A stretch of DNA of 64,000 nucleotides. Origin: Schistocephalus solidus (lineage: Eukaryota; Platyhelminthes; Cestoda; Diphyllobothriidea; Diphyllobothriidae). The notes under the pieces were generated by a model. That model was given only the letters and a program-made list of their open reading frames with translations, did no database searches and was not told the origin of the DNA. A program made the translations under genes and the position numbers. Of this stretch, positions 38,001 to 53,600 are shown in pieces (position 1 is the stretch's first letter; every line of letters starts with the position of its first letter). Location: the NCBI GenBank assembly GCA_017591395.1, contig WEDG01006400.1, forward strand, positions 1 to 64,000, given 5' to 3'.

Positions 38001-41000
38001 TGATTTTAGGCATATTAATTGCGAACTTATGTTGAGGACGTTCATTGTTCTCTGCAATGAGTTTTTATGTTTAGGTGGGTCTACAAATATGACTTCAACA
38101 GTCATCTACAGTAGAACGAAGATCCAAAAACTCGCTACTTCGGTAAATACTTTTACGAACTATCTTATTTTGAAGGTTTTGATGAACACATAGGACAACA
38201 TCTAATTATATGGCCAGGCACTTGAAAACACCGAAAATCGTGAAATATTCACAGGAATTTCAAGGACAATCTGATACTAATGGTAATTCAATATCAAAAT
38301 ACCAAAAATATAAATTGAGCGCATGGAAATTTCTCTTAATATATACAAAATGTGGCATGTTTACGAGTTCAGGCGAAAATTATATTTAAATTTATTAGGC
38401 ACAGTTAAAGCGATTTATCATATTTTTGACATAGGCAGCCTTTTTAAAATGTTGATATTTATAAACGAAGAAATATTACTTTTCATATTTCCTTTAGGTT
38501 TTACATTCCTACTGAATTATTTATCAGTATTTCAAAGCTTTTGGACTTGCGTTGGTGCCGGTTTGCAAGTTATTATCAATCGTTCATAAATTTCGACCCT
38601 TTGCATGTGATACGGCCCAAACTGTAGATGCAGTGTTTTTAGTTACTGATGTATTACAGTCCTAAATTCATCACAACGTACGAAGTAGGAAGAAGTACAT
38701 GAAGCCTGAGAAAACTGCTAACTTTATGTGTCAGCGACTCCCGTTATATAAAATCAAGCTCAAAAGACCACACCATTTAGCCCTCACGCATAACACTACC
38801 TTGCGAGCTGAGTGATTAGTTGAAACCGAAGTGAAATTACGTGGTGAATATATGCCCTCAGATTCATTAAACCACTAGCAGACTGCGGATGAACGAGCGC
38901 CCCCAGCACTAAATCCCCTCGCACACGATTGCATTACCAGCGCAGATTCAGGGTCTTTATTGTGGTTCGACCGAGCGTGTGACGCAGTGACGGACGAAAG
39001 ACGTCCTAGAGGTCCCGAATGCAGGTGAGTGCTCCCATAGCATTCACCAACATAAGTCTGATTTTAAGATCAGACTACAAGAAGACCCAGTATGCCCGAA
39101 CACAGACTGGTGACGTGCAAACATGATTTCAAATCATTGCCATCATATCGGTCAGTAATGAGTTCGGATCCGCAGACAACGAAACCAATTCATGGGTCCT
39201 CAACTGAACCAGGCAACAGCAACTTAATGGATGGGGCCCTGAACCAAAAGTATGTAAACTTACAAAGTGATGTAACTTTTCCCGACCAAGCATGTGAAGC
39301 TAATCGGCAAATTACGAAAGAATCTGTTCGGACAGCAACAAGCGCAGTGAGATGTTAAGAATAACACCCTCATTGTCTTAAACTTCACAGATAGCTGTGC
39401 GCAAATTTTAACAGGTTCACCTTCGCTCGACTGATTTTAAAAAACCTCAAACAAGTCAATCAGAATCCAGCGAGTTAGTTTGGTTGTTGCAGATTACTAT
39501 AAGTAAAGAAAACTTATGAAAGTCAGATAGCAGGCACTGGTGGTAGGGTAAAGATGGACTCCATGAAGAGCAGACTCACTCCATATGGTCTTAGAGCCGC
39601 GTCCCACTGTGCTCGCCTCAATATATCCAACACTCCTTTCACAAGGCTTGGAGTATAGATGAGTGGCTGCAGGCAATGAGATTTCACCAACATCGCGGTG
39701 ATCGACTTGATCCTGTTCGTCGCTGAGGGGCTGTCCACAATAACCTGACGGAGACAGGAGTTAGCCATTGTGAAGGGCAAACTAAGTGACAGGCCCAACA
39801 CCATGGCATGATTGGGGCGGCTGGACGTAAAGTGCTTGCGGACGCTGCAGGCGAGCCACTGCGGCAATTGGTTGGTCAGCAAATCAGTGTACACCTGGCC
39901 CGCCTCACCGTCCATCGAGGCCTTGGGACGGGAGAGGAAAAATTTGGAGGCAAGTAGTTGAGGAATAAAAGTAAAAGTTAATAATCACTTCTGGAGTCCA
40001 AAGCGAGGAGGACTATCGACTTCACGGAGAGGATCTACTGGTGACTGGGCGTGGATTTTTCATAGTGGAGCAGACCTGAGCGGCGCCTACGGCACTCCCT
40101 CTCTCCTATATCCACTCTGTTCGAACGACAGAACAGAATCATGAAGATTGGATAGAAAAAAGGGTGCAGCGACTAACATCGCTTGAGCCACGTCAACGTG
40201 ACACACGTGCGCGCTCTTCCCCAAATACGAGGCACTGAAGAGAACCTTTGTAGACTGCAACCAGGAGTCCGTTTTCGCCTGCGGTTGAGATACGACGGGC
40301 CGATGGCAGAAACGGGCAATCCAGTGTCCGTCGGTTTGTCGTTAACCAATCTTGGGTATTGATTGCCATTCGTTAAGCGACAAACTGCGTGGTTTATAGA
40401 CCTGGAGTTCAAAGGCAACCAGAAGGCGCTTCGTATTCCATCTAAAGAGGAACTCAGCTTAAAGGGCTTTTGCTCGCGGCAATCAGAGTATGTGGCCGGG
40501 GTACGATGGTAGAACAGTGAACTACAAAAATCTATTAAAATACAAGGCATTCCTAATTTGAGATACGAATGGCCAACGACCTCAATAAATTGCCGATAGA
40601 AACGAATAGCAGAAACAGTTCAGAAGGAGATGCAAACGCTGGAACCAAAAGTTTATTGGCCGGGTGTTTCGTATTTTCAAACGAACCCAGCATCAGAGAG
40701 TAACAGAAAGGGTAGCAGAGGCGCAAGAAGCGTCGTATTTAGTGGACGCTGTTGTTATACGATCACGTGCCTGTATAATTATCAGCACCCATATTAACCG
40801 CAGGGGGTCGCTTGGTGGTTCGCAATCGAGTCGGTAATGGCCGTGAGTTAAACACAGCTTTTGACCCTTGACATGAAAACTACTCGGCCATTAAGGTTCG
40901 CTGTCATCGGAACCGTTGATGGCCCGCGCTCTACTCATGAGGCCAATTAGTTTGCCCAAGGTAAGATCACAGGACAGAACATGGAATCATGTCATTGGGC

Positions 41001-44000
41001 TTGTTCATTGACTGCGGGCCAGACACACACACGACTCACGCGGTTGTCATCGTTGGCGAGAATTTCGGCCTCGTCAAACTTGCAGTCGTGGCCGGGTTCC
41101 GTTAAATGAGCCGCGACCTAGGAACTAGCGTTATTCCCCCTCAGTGCTGCTGCATGCTGGACCATTCGTTTTCTAATAAATCTCCCAGCTTCGCAAACGT
41201 AGTTTCTTTGCCAGCAACTGTAATAAATCTGGTAAACATTTCAGACTTTTGTTGTCGTGACAGTGGGTCTTGCGGTCTCATGAACTGGCGCGCAATTCTT
41301 GCTCCTGGTATGTAGTGCAACTCCAACTGCGAGTGGCATGAGAAGACGGCTGAGCACTTCCGAGGCGTGTACGGAAACGCTCACCAAATTTGAGGTCGGT
41401 TGAATTTTTTATAGTGCCGCGTCTGCGCATGCACTGGCTGAAGAAGTTGCGCGGATAACCACCACTCGCGCTAAGCACCCGTAAAGGATTAGCGTCATTC
41501 AGCAACCTTGCGCCCAGTTCCCTGTAATGCGTCTCAAAATGCCAGTTTAGCGCCCTTATGCAACTGCGTTTGTGGCTGACTAGGAGGTTCCCGTTGAAAC
41601 TCAGTACCCAGTATCTCTATTTACGACTGTCTCTGATGATGGGTTCAAGTAGGAATCGGAAAACGTAAGGTCAATAAACTTCCACGCATTTTGACGCTAA
41701 AGCTGCAAACCTACCAGATGATATCTCCCAACGTCATGGCCCCACCGTTCGTAGTACTACACTACGTGCTGGCATGATCTTATTTTACGTCGCAACTGAT
41801 GTACATATGATGAACACTTAATTTTTACAAATTTCCCATTGGTTGTTGTTTATGTGTACATAAGACGGGCCACGCAGTAGGTGCGCCGGAACAGCAAGGG
41901 GCAAGACCAGTGTATGGCATACATTATTTGGGATGCGTACTAATAACACATTCCACATATGGGGTAGGTGTGGTGGCACGTCTAGGTGCAGGTTCACGCG
42001 GAGCCAGCCACCTGTTATTGATACCGATTCGGTTTTCTTGACTTCGTCAAAACACCATAACCAGATGGAAGACTGAAGGGAGTGCGGTAGATGCAAAATA
42101 AGTTTAATGACTTTAAACTAATTGACACGCAATTCACCGTCCTCATGCCCATCCTGTTGTGGGGTGCACGGTGTCCACCACCCCAAACGACGATCGAACT
42201 CTCAGGTGTGGCTTATAGTTAAAAAACTTCCGTAAAACTTATTATAAGACGGCCAGTCTTTCTATGAAATTGCCGGGGAAAAAATTATTATGCAGAACGA
42301 ACTACCGACAAAGACAAGGACTAAGATGGCCAACTGTGACCTATTAGCTGTCGTCAGTCTGCCTAATCGTATTATTTTTAAAGTATGCTAAAAAAGCCCA
42401 AAATCATATTGCGAGTATAGCCACCAACTATGGCTAGTAGACTCAGTTAGCGGCATAAATATAAACTAAGAACGTAGAATTGAAGCTAGGAGAAAAATAA
42501 AATCCCCGTAATAAATTTATGTTACCAAAAAGAGAAAGTAGAATGGGATGGACCTTTCTGAACTACTTGAGATAGTCATTTCTGCATAAAGTGCCTTCAC
42601 CCTCTAACTCCAAACCAAGCACCGGAGGTTCGACTCTGCAATGACTCTGAGGGCTTTGTGAGAGCCTGTGAGGCGCAGGTCAAAACACTACTTAACATGT
42701 ACGTTTCGCAATAAAAGTGGTCTGGTGAACTTAGGACTAGAAAACAAGTTCGAAACACACATGCAGACGTCAATTGTCAGTGACATGAAAACCACCTGCC
42801 TCGAATGGTCGTGTACACCTAGGACACGGAAGACACATGTCTGTTAGGGACAGAGCTCGCATTGCCCAAACCCGTGAATAAAGACAGAAGTTTTTTTGAA
42901 AAAAATGCACTCAAAAGTCACCCTCAAACGATATCTAGAGTGCGGTGACACACAAAATTTTGTAGTGAAAGAAATAGAAGAGATAGAAAGCAATTAAAGC
43001 GGGATAAAAATATGCAGCGAACTTTCGCTGACGCAAACACTAGACATTTAAGCAACTTTTAGGTACATCTGCGAGACTGAACGCTTTACACATTTGCTGT
43101 ACGCCTGACAACAACCTGTAAAATCAGCATCGAAAAGTTGCAGAAAAAAGCTTTCGAAATTTTCAAGAAGATTTATTTGACTTCAAATTGTTATCCAATC
43201 CTGGGGCCGGGCATGGCTAGCTAACGAATGCTTATAAGTTAGAAGAAGTGGCCCTAGCCTCCACTAACTTTGACGGTATTTCTATTGCCTCATTACTGGT
43301 CTTTATACAACTGCCTGAAAGGGTAAGTTATAGACTACCCCCAAGACTGGATAGAACCGGCATGTACTATAACTTGATCGGCAAGGGGTCAGAAGTTCTC
43401 TGGGAATCGAGGTGTAGTCATGAATTTTCAAGATGGTGACATGAACCAGTTTTCATGCGAAATGTATAAATAGGGGGGGGGGGGGGAGGGAGGGGGAGAC
43501 ATCGCTTACCATGAAACACCGCATCTCATTAGCCGTTGCGCAAAAATTTAACACGAGCTCCACAAGGATGCAAGAGAGCGGCAAAGCAGCAGAATCCACC
43601 AAACCGACTTTGGTTGCCAGAATTGAGGCTATTTGAATTCCATCCACGAAGAGCGAGGGCAGCCCTTTGCCATCAACTGTGACGTTGCTGTTGCTATTTG
43701 ACTGGGTTGACTCAGCTGATATCGGGTCTAAAAAGGAGACACATTGGAAGACATATTGGGTAATTGGGTAATTTTGGCCAAAATTGTGATGCAAGGTATG
43801 TTGGTGAAACGGGCAAACGCCTGGGCACAAGGTTGCATGAACACCAATTTGCAATCAACCGTAAAGACAAGTTGTCTTTGGTTTATGGTCATGCAAAACA
43901 GCTGAACCATGATTTCGCCTTTGACAAAAAAGGTTGATTGGCCGAGCCAATGAGAAGATGGCCAGATTGGTGCTCGAGAGCTGGTCCTCGACTGGCACAC

Positions 44001-44560
44001 TCAACCGAGCTATAGACTTACATCCCGCCTACCAGGCGCTTCGTACACGGCTCGGATCAGTTCGGCCAGGGCCAATAAGGCAAACGAGCACACGGCTCAC
44101 CAAAAAGCGGGGTGGCGGCCGAAGGTCACATGACCAAAGTCAAACACTGCTTCACGAATGCGCCCGTAAAACAGATAACAACTCACGAGAGCAGCAACAA
44201 CTGCTCAGTCCGCTGATTGACGTGGGGGAGGCCAACAGGCACACTGCCTTGCCTAAACCTACGACGGCTCCAAAGGGGACAACAGTCACGCGAACCCGCC
44301 GGCGTTCAACCTCGGGGAGGTCTAAGGAAGTCAGCGGCGATCGGGCAGGTCAAAGTTCACGCGTCCACCATGAATATAATACGAGGCACGCGGCAAGACT
44401 GACTAACTCAAGACCACCAGGAGCAGCAAGCACTTTACTCTGATGATGGAAGCGAGAAGGCTTTCGAAACGTCAGTACAAATACAATTTGGACCATGAAC
44501 TCACCTCCTCTTCTTCAGGAGATGATGAACGCAATAAGATAACGGGACCTCGAATCTTTA

Positions 44561-44605
<45 letters not shown>

Positions 44606-47600
44606 GGTACTCAACACTTAAAATATTTATCATCCAAATCGTTTGCCCGATTTTAAAACAGTTTAAAATGCGGCAGCAACAACTGCCACATGATAGATTG
44701 CCTATCGCGAATGACAGGAATCGACCCGTTCATGAAGTGAACGCAGTAGTGACTTGCGCATGGATTGGATCAGGGTGAAATATGCGCGGCTGTAATTACT
44801 TCATGCTCTATTCCGCGACATTTGAGTGGTTGAACAATCGCCAGTGAAGACTATCGCAACCGCGAACGCACAAGCCACTCCATCGATGGAAACCGTCTAC
44901 GTGAGATCTCGGCTGACGATGTCCACCACCGTGTGACCCAGAGCAAGTTGGACGCAAGGACAGTACTTGCGCGTGAATTAGTTTCAACAACAGACTGACA
45001 CTGCATTTACGTAACTCCATCTTCCCTCACCGACCTGGGCCTGGTATGAAGACCAGAGGCGGGATCGGGCGCAAGTGACTGGCAGAGCGTGAACCCGCCC
45101 CTAGGCGTGCCACCACACCCACTGGCTTACGAAACAAAAAAACTATGATTTTCCAGTTAAAAGGGAGGAGGGGATTTGCTCGGATCCTAGCTGAGTGGGA
45201 GTGCCATAAAGGCCACATTAAGAGGGAGGCCCAGCAGCCCGACTCTCCATCCTAGAGGAAGAACAGAGTTGTGTAGTCAGTTGGCAGCCTTCCAGGCCAC
45301 GGCTTGGAATGTACCATGAGAATCTCAAGAACGCATAAATTTGCTTATTGTAAGGAAAATGCGCTGAGTTAACCTCGCTCTTCCCTTTCCCGCGCACATG
45401 TGAATGGTCCGAGCCAGTCAACCAGCTAACACTGAGCCCAACGGCCAACGATGACTTATTCAATTATATGATGAGCTAGAGGATGGTCGATTCAGCGTTG
45501 GTGTTGTGGCCTACTTCATTCATCCAACAAAACATATTTTACGTTTAGTGAGTCTGTTTTACTAAAGTAATTCGGTATCAACTACGTCAAACAGACAAGA
45601 ACCCATAGTTTACTGAGAAAATATCGCCTCACAAAATTTGACGGTTAATCGAGAGGCGAGCTTATTTTAAAATAACTGACTTATATTCACCGCCTATCAA
45701 GTACGGAGAAATCAACTTACAGGAAAATTCAGCAGTTTGGCCCAAATTAAAGCAATGAAGCAGGACAGTATTTAGAAAGTAGTGGGGAAGTGTAAAACAA
45801 CTGACCTTTGTTATATAAAAGGACACCCGGTTGTAAGACTAATGAGAAGAAACGATGGAGCCAACTGAGTGCGTTTATGGTGAAGGAAAAAATGGCCTCC
45901 AAACTTAAGTTCTCTCTTAAACCTTCGCCACGTAAGGCCCACAATTTCAACTTGGTCAAGTCGGTGTCCACAGGATTTTCGGAACGGGTGTCCGACTAAA
46001 ATGAAATCATACAATAACAGTTACTAACCATTTTATAGTAGACAGAATATGAATACACATTAAAGTTACTGACCGAGAAGGCGTCGAGAAATTTGGAGAA
46101 AACAGTTCGCAGAATAGACACAGTTCTTCGCAGACAGTAGACAAATTCAGCAAGATCTGTAAAAGAGCACATGAGAGCGTAAGATGCAGCGAAAGCTAAA
46201 AATCAGGAAGTTCAGCGACATCCACTTACCCGGGCGTCCGAAACAATAAGAGATGGCAGTGAAATCAACTAGATCGACGACTCTGACGACAATAGCAAAG
46301 GCGGTAGCAGCTTGTCCTTGTGCTGCATCAAAATCCCAACTACTAGCGGTAAGAGAATGCTGGTCGGCGTCTCCAGAGAGCGAACAACAGCGCAAAACAG
46401 ATGGCAGAAGGGACTCTGAAAGAAGACGCACAAGAAAACCTAAGCGGCCAAGTCCGCTGTCCCAGACGTCCCAGTAAGTACAGCTACTGTCCGATTTGAA
46501 GAACAATTGCCCTGGTGCTTGCACTGAATGTTTCCCGGAACATGACACAGGATTTCGGTGCAGACGTTGAAACAAGTCGTCCAAAGCGGATAGTAGGGTC
46601 GCCGATGCAGGCTGGCTGTCTCTGAGCCAGATCTCGAAGAGGTAAAGCGAAATGAGATCATCTAGCGGGAAGCAGGCGTCTCTGGTGCTGTGGCCGCAGA
46701 GCCAAAAGAGAAGGGTTTGAAAGGCTGAAACTCTTGCAGGGGAGAAGGGCAGCTTAGAGTCCTCGGAGTGCAGTAGGGGGCAGAGGATAGAGGAGAAAAG
46801 GTGCCGAGCTAGTTGAACACCGGCTACGGGGCTGATGTTTTCTGCCAATTCGGGTGGAATTTGCGGACAGAACATGGAACTGCTTGTTAGTATGATCAGG
46901 CGCTCCATCATGCTGGTGTAAGATAGCCACAAATTGGCCTCTCTGCTACACACCTTTGCTCTCAGGGCCAGACAGGAAACATGGGCGGCAAGACGAAAGT
47001 ATGTTATGGCCTTAAACAATAAAAAAAAAGATTTTCTTATAAACGTGCAAACTGAATCACAACAACCTATGAATTAGAAAAAAACCAGTTTCTTCGGAAT
47101 TCCAGATCAGATAGAATGTTCCGAAAAAAACGGGTACTCAGAAAATGAAAGTGTTTCTTTGACCCAATCGGGAAAAACTAGGCGACCTCGGTGGGCTTCG
47201 AATCCACGACAGACAACGCTCTAACTGATTGAGCTAAGAGGCCCCACCAGGAGCCATGATTTTGATCACATTTAGGTCAAGTTACCTGCTCAGCCTACTG
47301 CAGCATATGGAATCCACCAGGTTGACTACCAGACTCACTTAATTAATAGGGGGCGCTGGTAGATTTGAACAATTCCTTCGACCCAATTGTTAACTGACAT
47401 CTCCAAATGCAGCCCCAATAGAGCTAAACAAAAGCCCATCCCAACATTTGCCATAGGAACAACAGCAAACAACGTGGATGAACACTGGGGCAAATACTTA
47501 TTAGATATAGACTGAAATCCATGGAAGTACAATCAAGTAGTGTGACTTTGATTTGCGTTGCAACAGTAAAGAATTAGTAATAGGGCCGCAGTTTAAACAT

Positions 47601-50600
47601 TCAAGTAGTTGGTTTAAAAATCCACACAAGAAAAAACCACTACTGGCGTGGGATAAACTTGAAAGTAAATTAAGCAGCACCCATTTTTGATTTTTTTAGA
47701 CAACTGGGGATCTGCAAACTTGGAAAAATTCCCTCTGAAGAAACGTAAGCATATTGAATCTCGGTCGAGCACCCTGCCATCGGGGCTGCAAGGGTTGTGG
47801 GAAATTTGATATTTTCTCGTTTCAGAGTGAATGTAATAGTTCAAATAGTTCCTGTGTATAAACCCAATAATTTGGCTTAAATGCGATTAGGAAAAGATGG
47901 AAAACTAAAATTTATAATGTTATCAAACTTTCATCGAAGAAGAGGCTTATTTTGATTACTTAAAACGAGGAATCTTTCGTTTGTTCCGAAAGCTGCATTA
48001 AAAGATAAGTCTGGGAACTTTTCATGTCTCTGTGTTTGGATTAATCTCAGGGACATTCCAGAATGGCATATAAGAGGTAATTAAAGTGGTAGTATCGTTA
48101 TACCTTTGATTACAGGGAAGTTCATCAGGAGGGCACAGTAGTGACTTGCACGGAAAGCCTAACGCGTTGTACACGCACATAGTGTTTCAATGACAGAATA
48201 GTGAAGGCAATGGCAGATCGTTGCGAGCGCAGTGGCTGGCATTTCAGTTGTCGGTACCACCGATGTCCACCATATGCACCACAACGAGGCGAGCACAGGG
48301 ATGGGGACATGCGCGTGGATTAGGTTATAGTGATAGTAAACTTGCGATGCATCTATCGCACTCTCTCATCTATCACGCATCTGGGCCCGGTGCCATGAAA
48401 GAGAGAAGAAGACTGGAGGTGGGATCGGGGGCATGCGATTAACAGTTAAACAGCGTGACTACACGTGCCAAACGCAACCGGCCCGCGCACAATGGACCAG
48501 GATCTTTACAAAAACAAGAAACGGGGCGGCTCGGATTCCAACTAAGTAGGAATGCCATAGAAGTCACATCGAAGATTCGTCCAAGTCTGACTCTCTGCTC
48601 GACAGCCTTCAGCCAAAACGCTAGAAAAAAACAACCTCGAACAAACAATTCTATCGGTAGCTGAGAACAAACCTGTACTCAAGATCTCCTACAAACATTA
48701 TGAAATGTGCGATACTTATGGGTCGGGCGTGTGCTCCTTGATGGACTATGAGGTGGCAGCCATCCGGAAGGTTGCAGTTGACAAAACATGCCGCTTTCGA
48801 ACTTCAGGAACTGATGCAGTGGAACAGAGCCTACCCCACACACAGTTATGGATCCGGACTGAAACGATGGCCAATTGGGAGGGTGGCAAAGCCTCAGCGA
48901 TATCATCTAACCTCATAGCGCTTTGCAGTCGCAAAGCACACAAATCAGTTCCTACCTATAAAAGTCCGAAATCAACACCCGGACAACAATTAATAGCCCT
49001 CTCAGCCCTCATGTTAGTCTGAGAACTATCCGGTGTGTTAAATGGTGGCGAAATTTAAAAACCTTTGGCAAAAGCTGGCTGTGAAATAAAAAAACAGCAG
49101 CCGCGGACCACGCAGTGGCAGTGAGTTCAGGCGTGGTTTTCCGCCACCCAATAGAGCTTCATCCATCGCTAGCGAAACACAAGCCTGTGAGTGTAAACCG
49201 GTGAACTGGAAGGGTGGACTGAGACGGTTAACACAAAATGCAGGAATATACTCCCTTTCCAACCGGCCAACCGTCCCACGCCATCGCTGTCCGGCGAACA
49301 ATGGTTAAAACAGTCTTGGGATGTCTCGAGGGCTAAATTTCACACTTGCCGAGTTTTAATGCTATTTTGATAAATAATCTCTCGTCTACTTAGACTACCT
49401 CCGTCTGTAGACATGGATTCCCGTAAAACAAAAAATAATGCCTGCAAGAACGACACAGATGTTAGTCGTAATACTTAGTTACAATAAAGCATTATACTTT
49501 ATCCTACCAAGAACGTAGAATTTCATAGATGTAGGCTTAACAGCCATATGAACCATCATTAGCTGATGATGGAGAACTTCTGGCGGCTCAAGTGAGTCAT
49601 TTAAGACTGTAGCTTCTTCACAGCATAATACCGACAATGAAAAAGATTACAAAATCCTATCATCGGGTAGGGTGCAACCCGCACAAATCAACCTGAGGCC
49701 ACACAGTAAGTTCAGCTATTTCGCTACCAATGAACAATTGTTCGGACAGATAGAAGTGGGACACAGGCCACTTACGGTCTGGTTGCTAACTTTGACAACC
49801 CTCAATCGATTGCGCAGCCAACAGAAGCAACTGTCATAGAGCCAGCGGCGCCAGAGAAACTCCCTGCCCTCAGGATCGACAGAGGATACTGTCGCGCCAC
49901 CGTCGCCACCATCTCCACCGTCAGTAAAACCGGTATAGTCAGCAAAGTTTGTCGCTATATCCGTGAGCTGACTGATAGCTGGGAGGACGATGTCCAGGCG
50001 GTCGTGAATTTCCACTTCCCCCACCTCGTCCCAGACCGCAATAACTTCCTCCAGGATCTGCTCCAGGTAGAGACTACAAAGCTCGCGCAACCAGTAGGCC
50101 TGCGGACCGTATGCGCCCGAAACGGTGGATGAGTGACCCTGGAGGGAGGGCTTGAGATAGTAGGCCACGCGCAATGCGTCGAGTAGGATCTCCTTGGGGT
50201 GCTTGGAGACGCGAGCCGCGGCCACAGCCCCTCGACCACTGGTCCAAGGTGGATGGGCTAAGAGGAGAATGCGACACAACAGAGGACGAGGACGCAGGTC
50301 TGCTAGATCGAAAGCAACTCCCAGTCTGAATTTCAAGATAAAAAAATAAGGTTTGAGGAGAAGTTCTGCACAACCCGCCAAACATGATCAACTGACATGG
50401 GAATAGATTGAAGCCTGAATTCAGTTCTATAGCATTAACTAACGTGCTATACTATGGAGATGTGAACTGACAAAGGCTGGGGAAAGTGGGGTGACCATTT
50501 CGGGCTTAATCATATGTCGTCAACAATGAGACAAGAAAGGTCAGAGATTGTAATCCGGGTCGGAATTTTCCCCTATTACAGAATCATGGACCGTGGTGGG

Positions 50601-53600
50601 CTTATCTGAAGTTCCATGAGGATCACGCCAACCGATCTGGTCTAGTTGCAGAATGAAATATGGTTCCTTAGAGGTTCGATACAGGGTTGTCCCAGGCAGT
50701 CGCTAGGCAAGTAGCAATCAAGAATCGAAAGGTCTACCCTGCTTTGAGTAAGAAACAGAGTTTGCGAAGCCGTTTTCTGAATGATACCATAAACCCTGTC
50801 AGATAGTAGAAAAAACGTAAAATAGGGACTATACCGCGACAGAATGTCCACTGCCTTGGCTACGTTAGAGAAGCACAGTACCCTGTCGAGGGCCGGCAGA
50901 GTGCCCGGTCTGTGATAGAGGCGTAGGGTTTCGTCAACCACTTGGTGAAGTTCGGCCGGCCAGGGGAGGGGAGTGATGCCGGAGAGGAGGTAAGTTACCT
51001 TTTTCGAAGAACGAAGGGGCAGAGGCAACATGCAAGACTAAGAACTCCAGTGAAATTGGGAACAGGCCAAAGAATGAAAGAATCACAGTTCAAAAAGGGG
51101 GAGAGGAGCATATAAGTAAACTTAACAACATATGGGGCGAGACTGATATTTTAAGGTGGTTTTACCTCTCTGACACAAATAAGTATTCAGAGAAACTATT
51201 TAAAAAAAATTGAGTAATCGCGGTCAACTCAAGTCTGACACAAATTGCCAGTTGGTTAAGGGCTCCAACTGGCTTGTAAGAGTAAGTTACTTTGGGGACT
51301 AACAGTATCCTGGAAAGGGCACGGCAACGACTTGCACATGAATTTACTTACGATGCAGTGGACCTCAGCACTTAACGCCTCCTATGCCGTGGCGTGGACG
51401 AAGATACACTAAGGCCCACGCGTGACACATGCGCGATAACCTCTAACTTCAACGACTCAGTTCTCAAAGAGAACGAGAGACCTCAGATCTCTCCCCAAAA
51501 AGGATTGCCAATAAAGGCCAGATTGAGAAGGAAGCATTGCAGTCGGACCCTCCGTCCAGGGGGTGGATCGAGTTATCCTCAGTTTTTAACGTTCCACGTC
51601 GCGAGTATTAGCGTGTTAGGCTGTTTATAGCAAGGAAACTGAGCTCTCCGTAGCAGCAGCAGCAGCAGTGTGACAGCATAAAAGCCGGAATCGAAGTAAA
51701 AATCGTTCAAATCGACAATTTTAGGGCGAAATAGATTTGTAGTTAGGTCATAAAAGAGTCGAATTAAAGATTTGCTGACCTCCTTGACCACAGTAAACGT
51801 TTAAAGGCGACGGAAAAATATATTGTAAAACTAATGTATTATAGGAGAGACCTCAAAAAGATCGTCCTTTTTATAACCTTTATGCTAAAAAGAGGATGGT
51901 AACGACTGAATATGGAACCCATGTTTTAACATACGTACATACTTTGATGATTTAAGTAGACATTTTGCATTGGTAATACGGTAGCCCTTAAAATAACATC
52001 TTAAATGTTGGCACTAAGTGTCGTAAGGTCAGCCAGTACGTTCAAAGGACTAGTGCGCGGGCTCGAGACAACCAGATATCAGTCCGACATCGATAAGCGC
52101 ACTCGTCAGACACTCTGTTATCACAATAAGACCGTGCGTCGCGGTACTACTGTGGCAAACTTTTGTTGGAATTACGTTACAGCAGGACGAGAACCACATG
52201 GGTTCACAGCATGCGTCAAGCTGCGTTAAGTTTGCACAAGTTCTTAACTATTGCTTTGCATGCATTTGGAAAGTTCTGAATGGAGGCTCCCGTCAGATCA
52301 ACTTATCTAATCTCCTGTCATTTAGACCCCAAATTGGTGAAGAGTTAGCTCGATCCTACTCAGTTCCGCAATTTCAAATAACAACTAAACGCGCTTTCTA
52401 ACGATCATGAAGCGAAAAGTTACAATCGGGAAACTTGTCAAAGGAAGAGATAACTATGACTCCCTTTTAACTGCCAATTAAAGAAAAATGCTGAATCCTT
52501 AATATTTTTTAGGGTTACCCTTTAGAGATTGGCGTAGATGGAGATTTGTTTTCGAAACACCAGTGTATTTACATTTATTGTTAGTCGTTTTGACCTTATC
52601 TTGTCACGAAAATGTTACTGAAATGCTAAGGGAGGGGAGTGAAGGCAAATAAATAAAAAGATGCGTGAGAAGGGAATGAAGCATAAGTAGGAGGGAGAGA
52701 CAGAGAGCTTCACTGTAAACAAATGCACATCCCTTTAACACTGAGTGTTCTCCCGGGTAGTGGCCTCCTTCGTGGCTTACAGTGGGCAGTCAGCGCACGC
52801 CTAGCTGATGGGATTGCAACTTATGGGGATAAACACAGTGAACCAGGTAATAATTGTTGCAGATGACAAGCGAAAGCGCCAGCCCAAGTAGTTTAACGAC
52901 AAAAAAACCGACTATCTTTTGAAGTGAGTTTGTGATAGAGGCACTCATGTATCGGTAGTATTGGTAGCAGTAGTGGTTGTACTACCAATATAAATGGAAG
53001 GTAACGAGTGACTATAAGAGTTATTAATACCTTGCAGCGGTAGACCGATGACCGAATCCACGATGCAGCGATGCAGGCACGTATGACCTCCTTGTGAATG
53101 AGTTGGCTTGAAGCGACCGTCCTCTGCGTCACTGCTTCCTCACGTTTCGGCGTCTTAGAGAAGTTCGAGAGTGTCGTAAACGCGCTGAAGGTGCCATCGT
53201 CCAAGTCCACCTTCAGATTCTCGAGAATTTCCGAGCAGTATGCCGCGTAGACCTGATCAGGGTTCAGTTTGTTGCTCTGTATGATAACAGGGGAGAAGTA
53301 AGGACAGATTTGTTGGGTTAAACTAACAAAATTGAGCTCGGTGTTCGCTTTTGTAGCGTGCTATCGGCAATCAGACATACTACAATAAAAATGGCTTCCA
53401 GTGGGAGTACAGTCAACTTAACTGTTGATATAATCGAAAAGGCGAGTTTTAGGAAGCAGTTGAGGAGAATGACAGGCGAGCGCTTACATAGGAAGCTTAT
53501 TCGTTGGAGTTTCGGATTCACACGCGAACCTACCATAGGAGACGCCAACGGATAAGGGTAATGGACGCACAAGGTGTGAAGTATTTATAGGATGCGGTTG

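Noticed and set aside
40173..40550. 125-codon minus frame in the intron between exons 15 and 14
   Set aside because: No family motif, no splice sites in the needed phase, and the reading frame of the large gene is complete without it.
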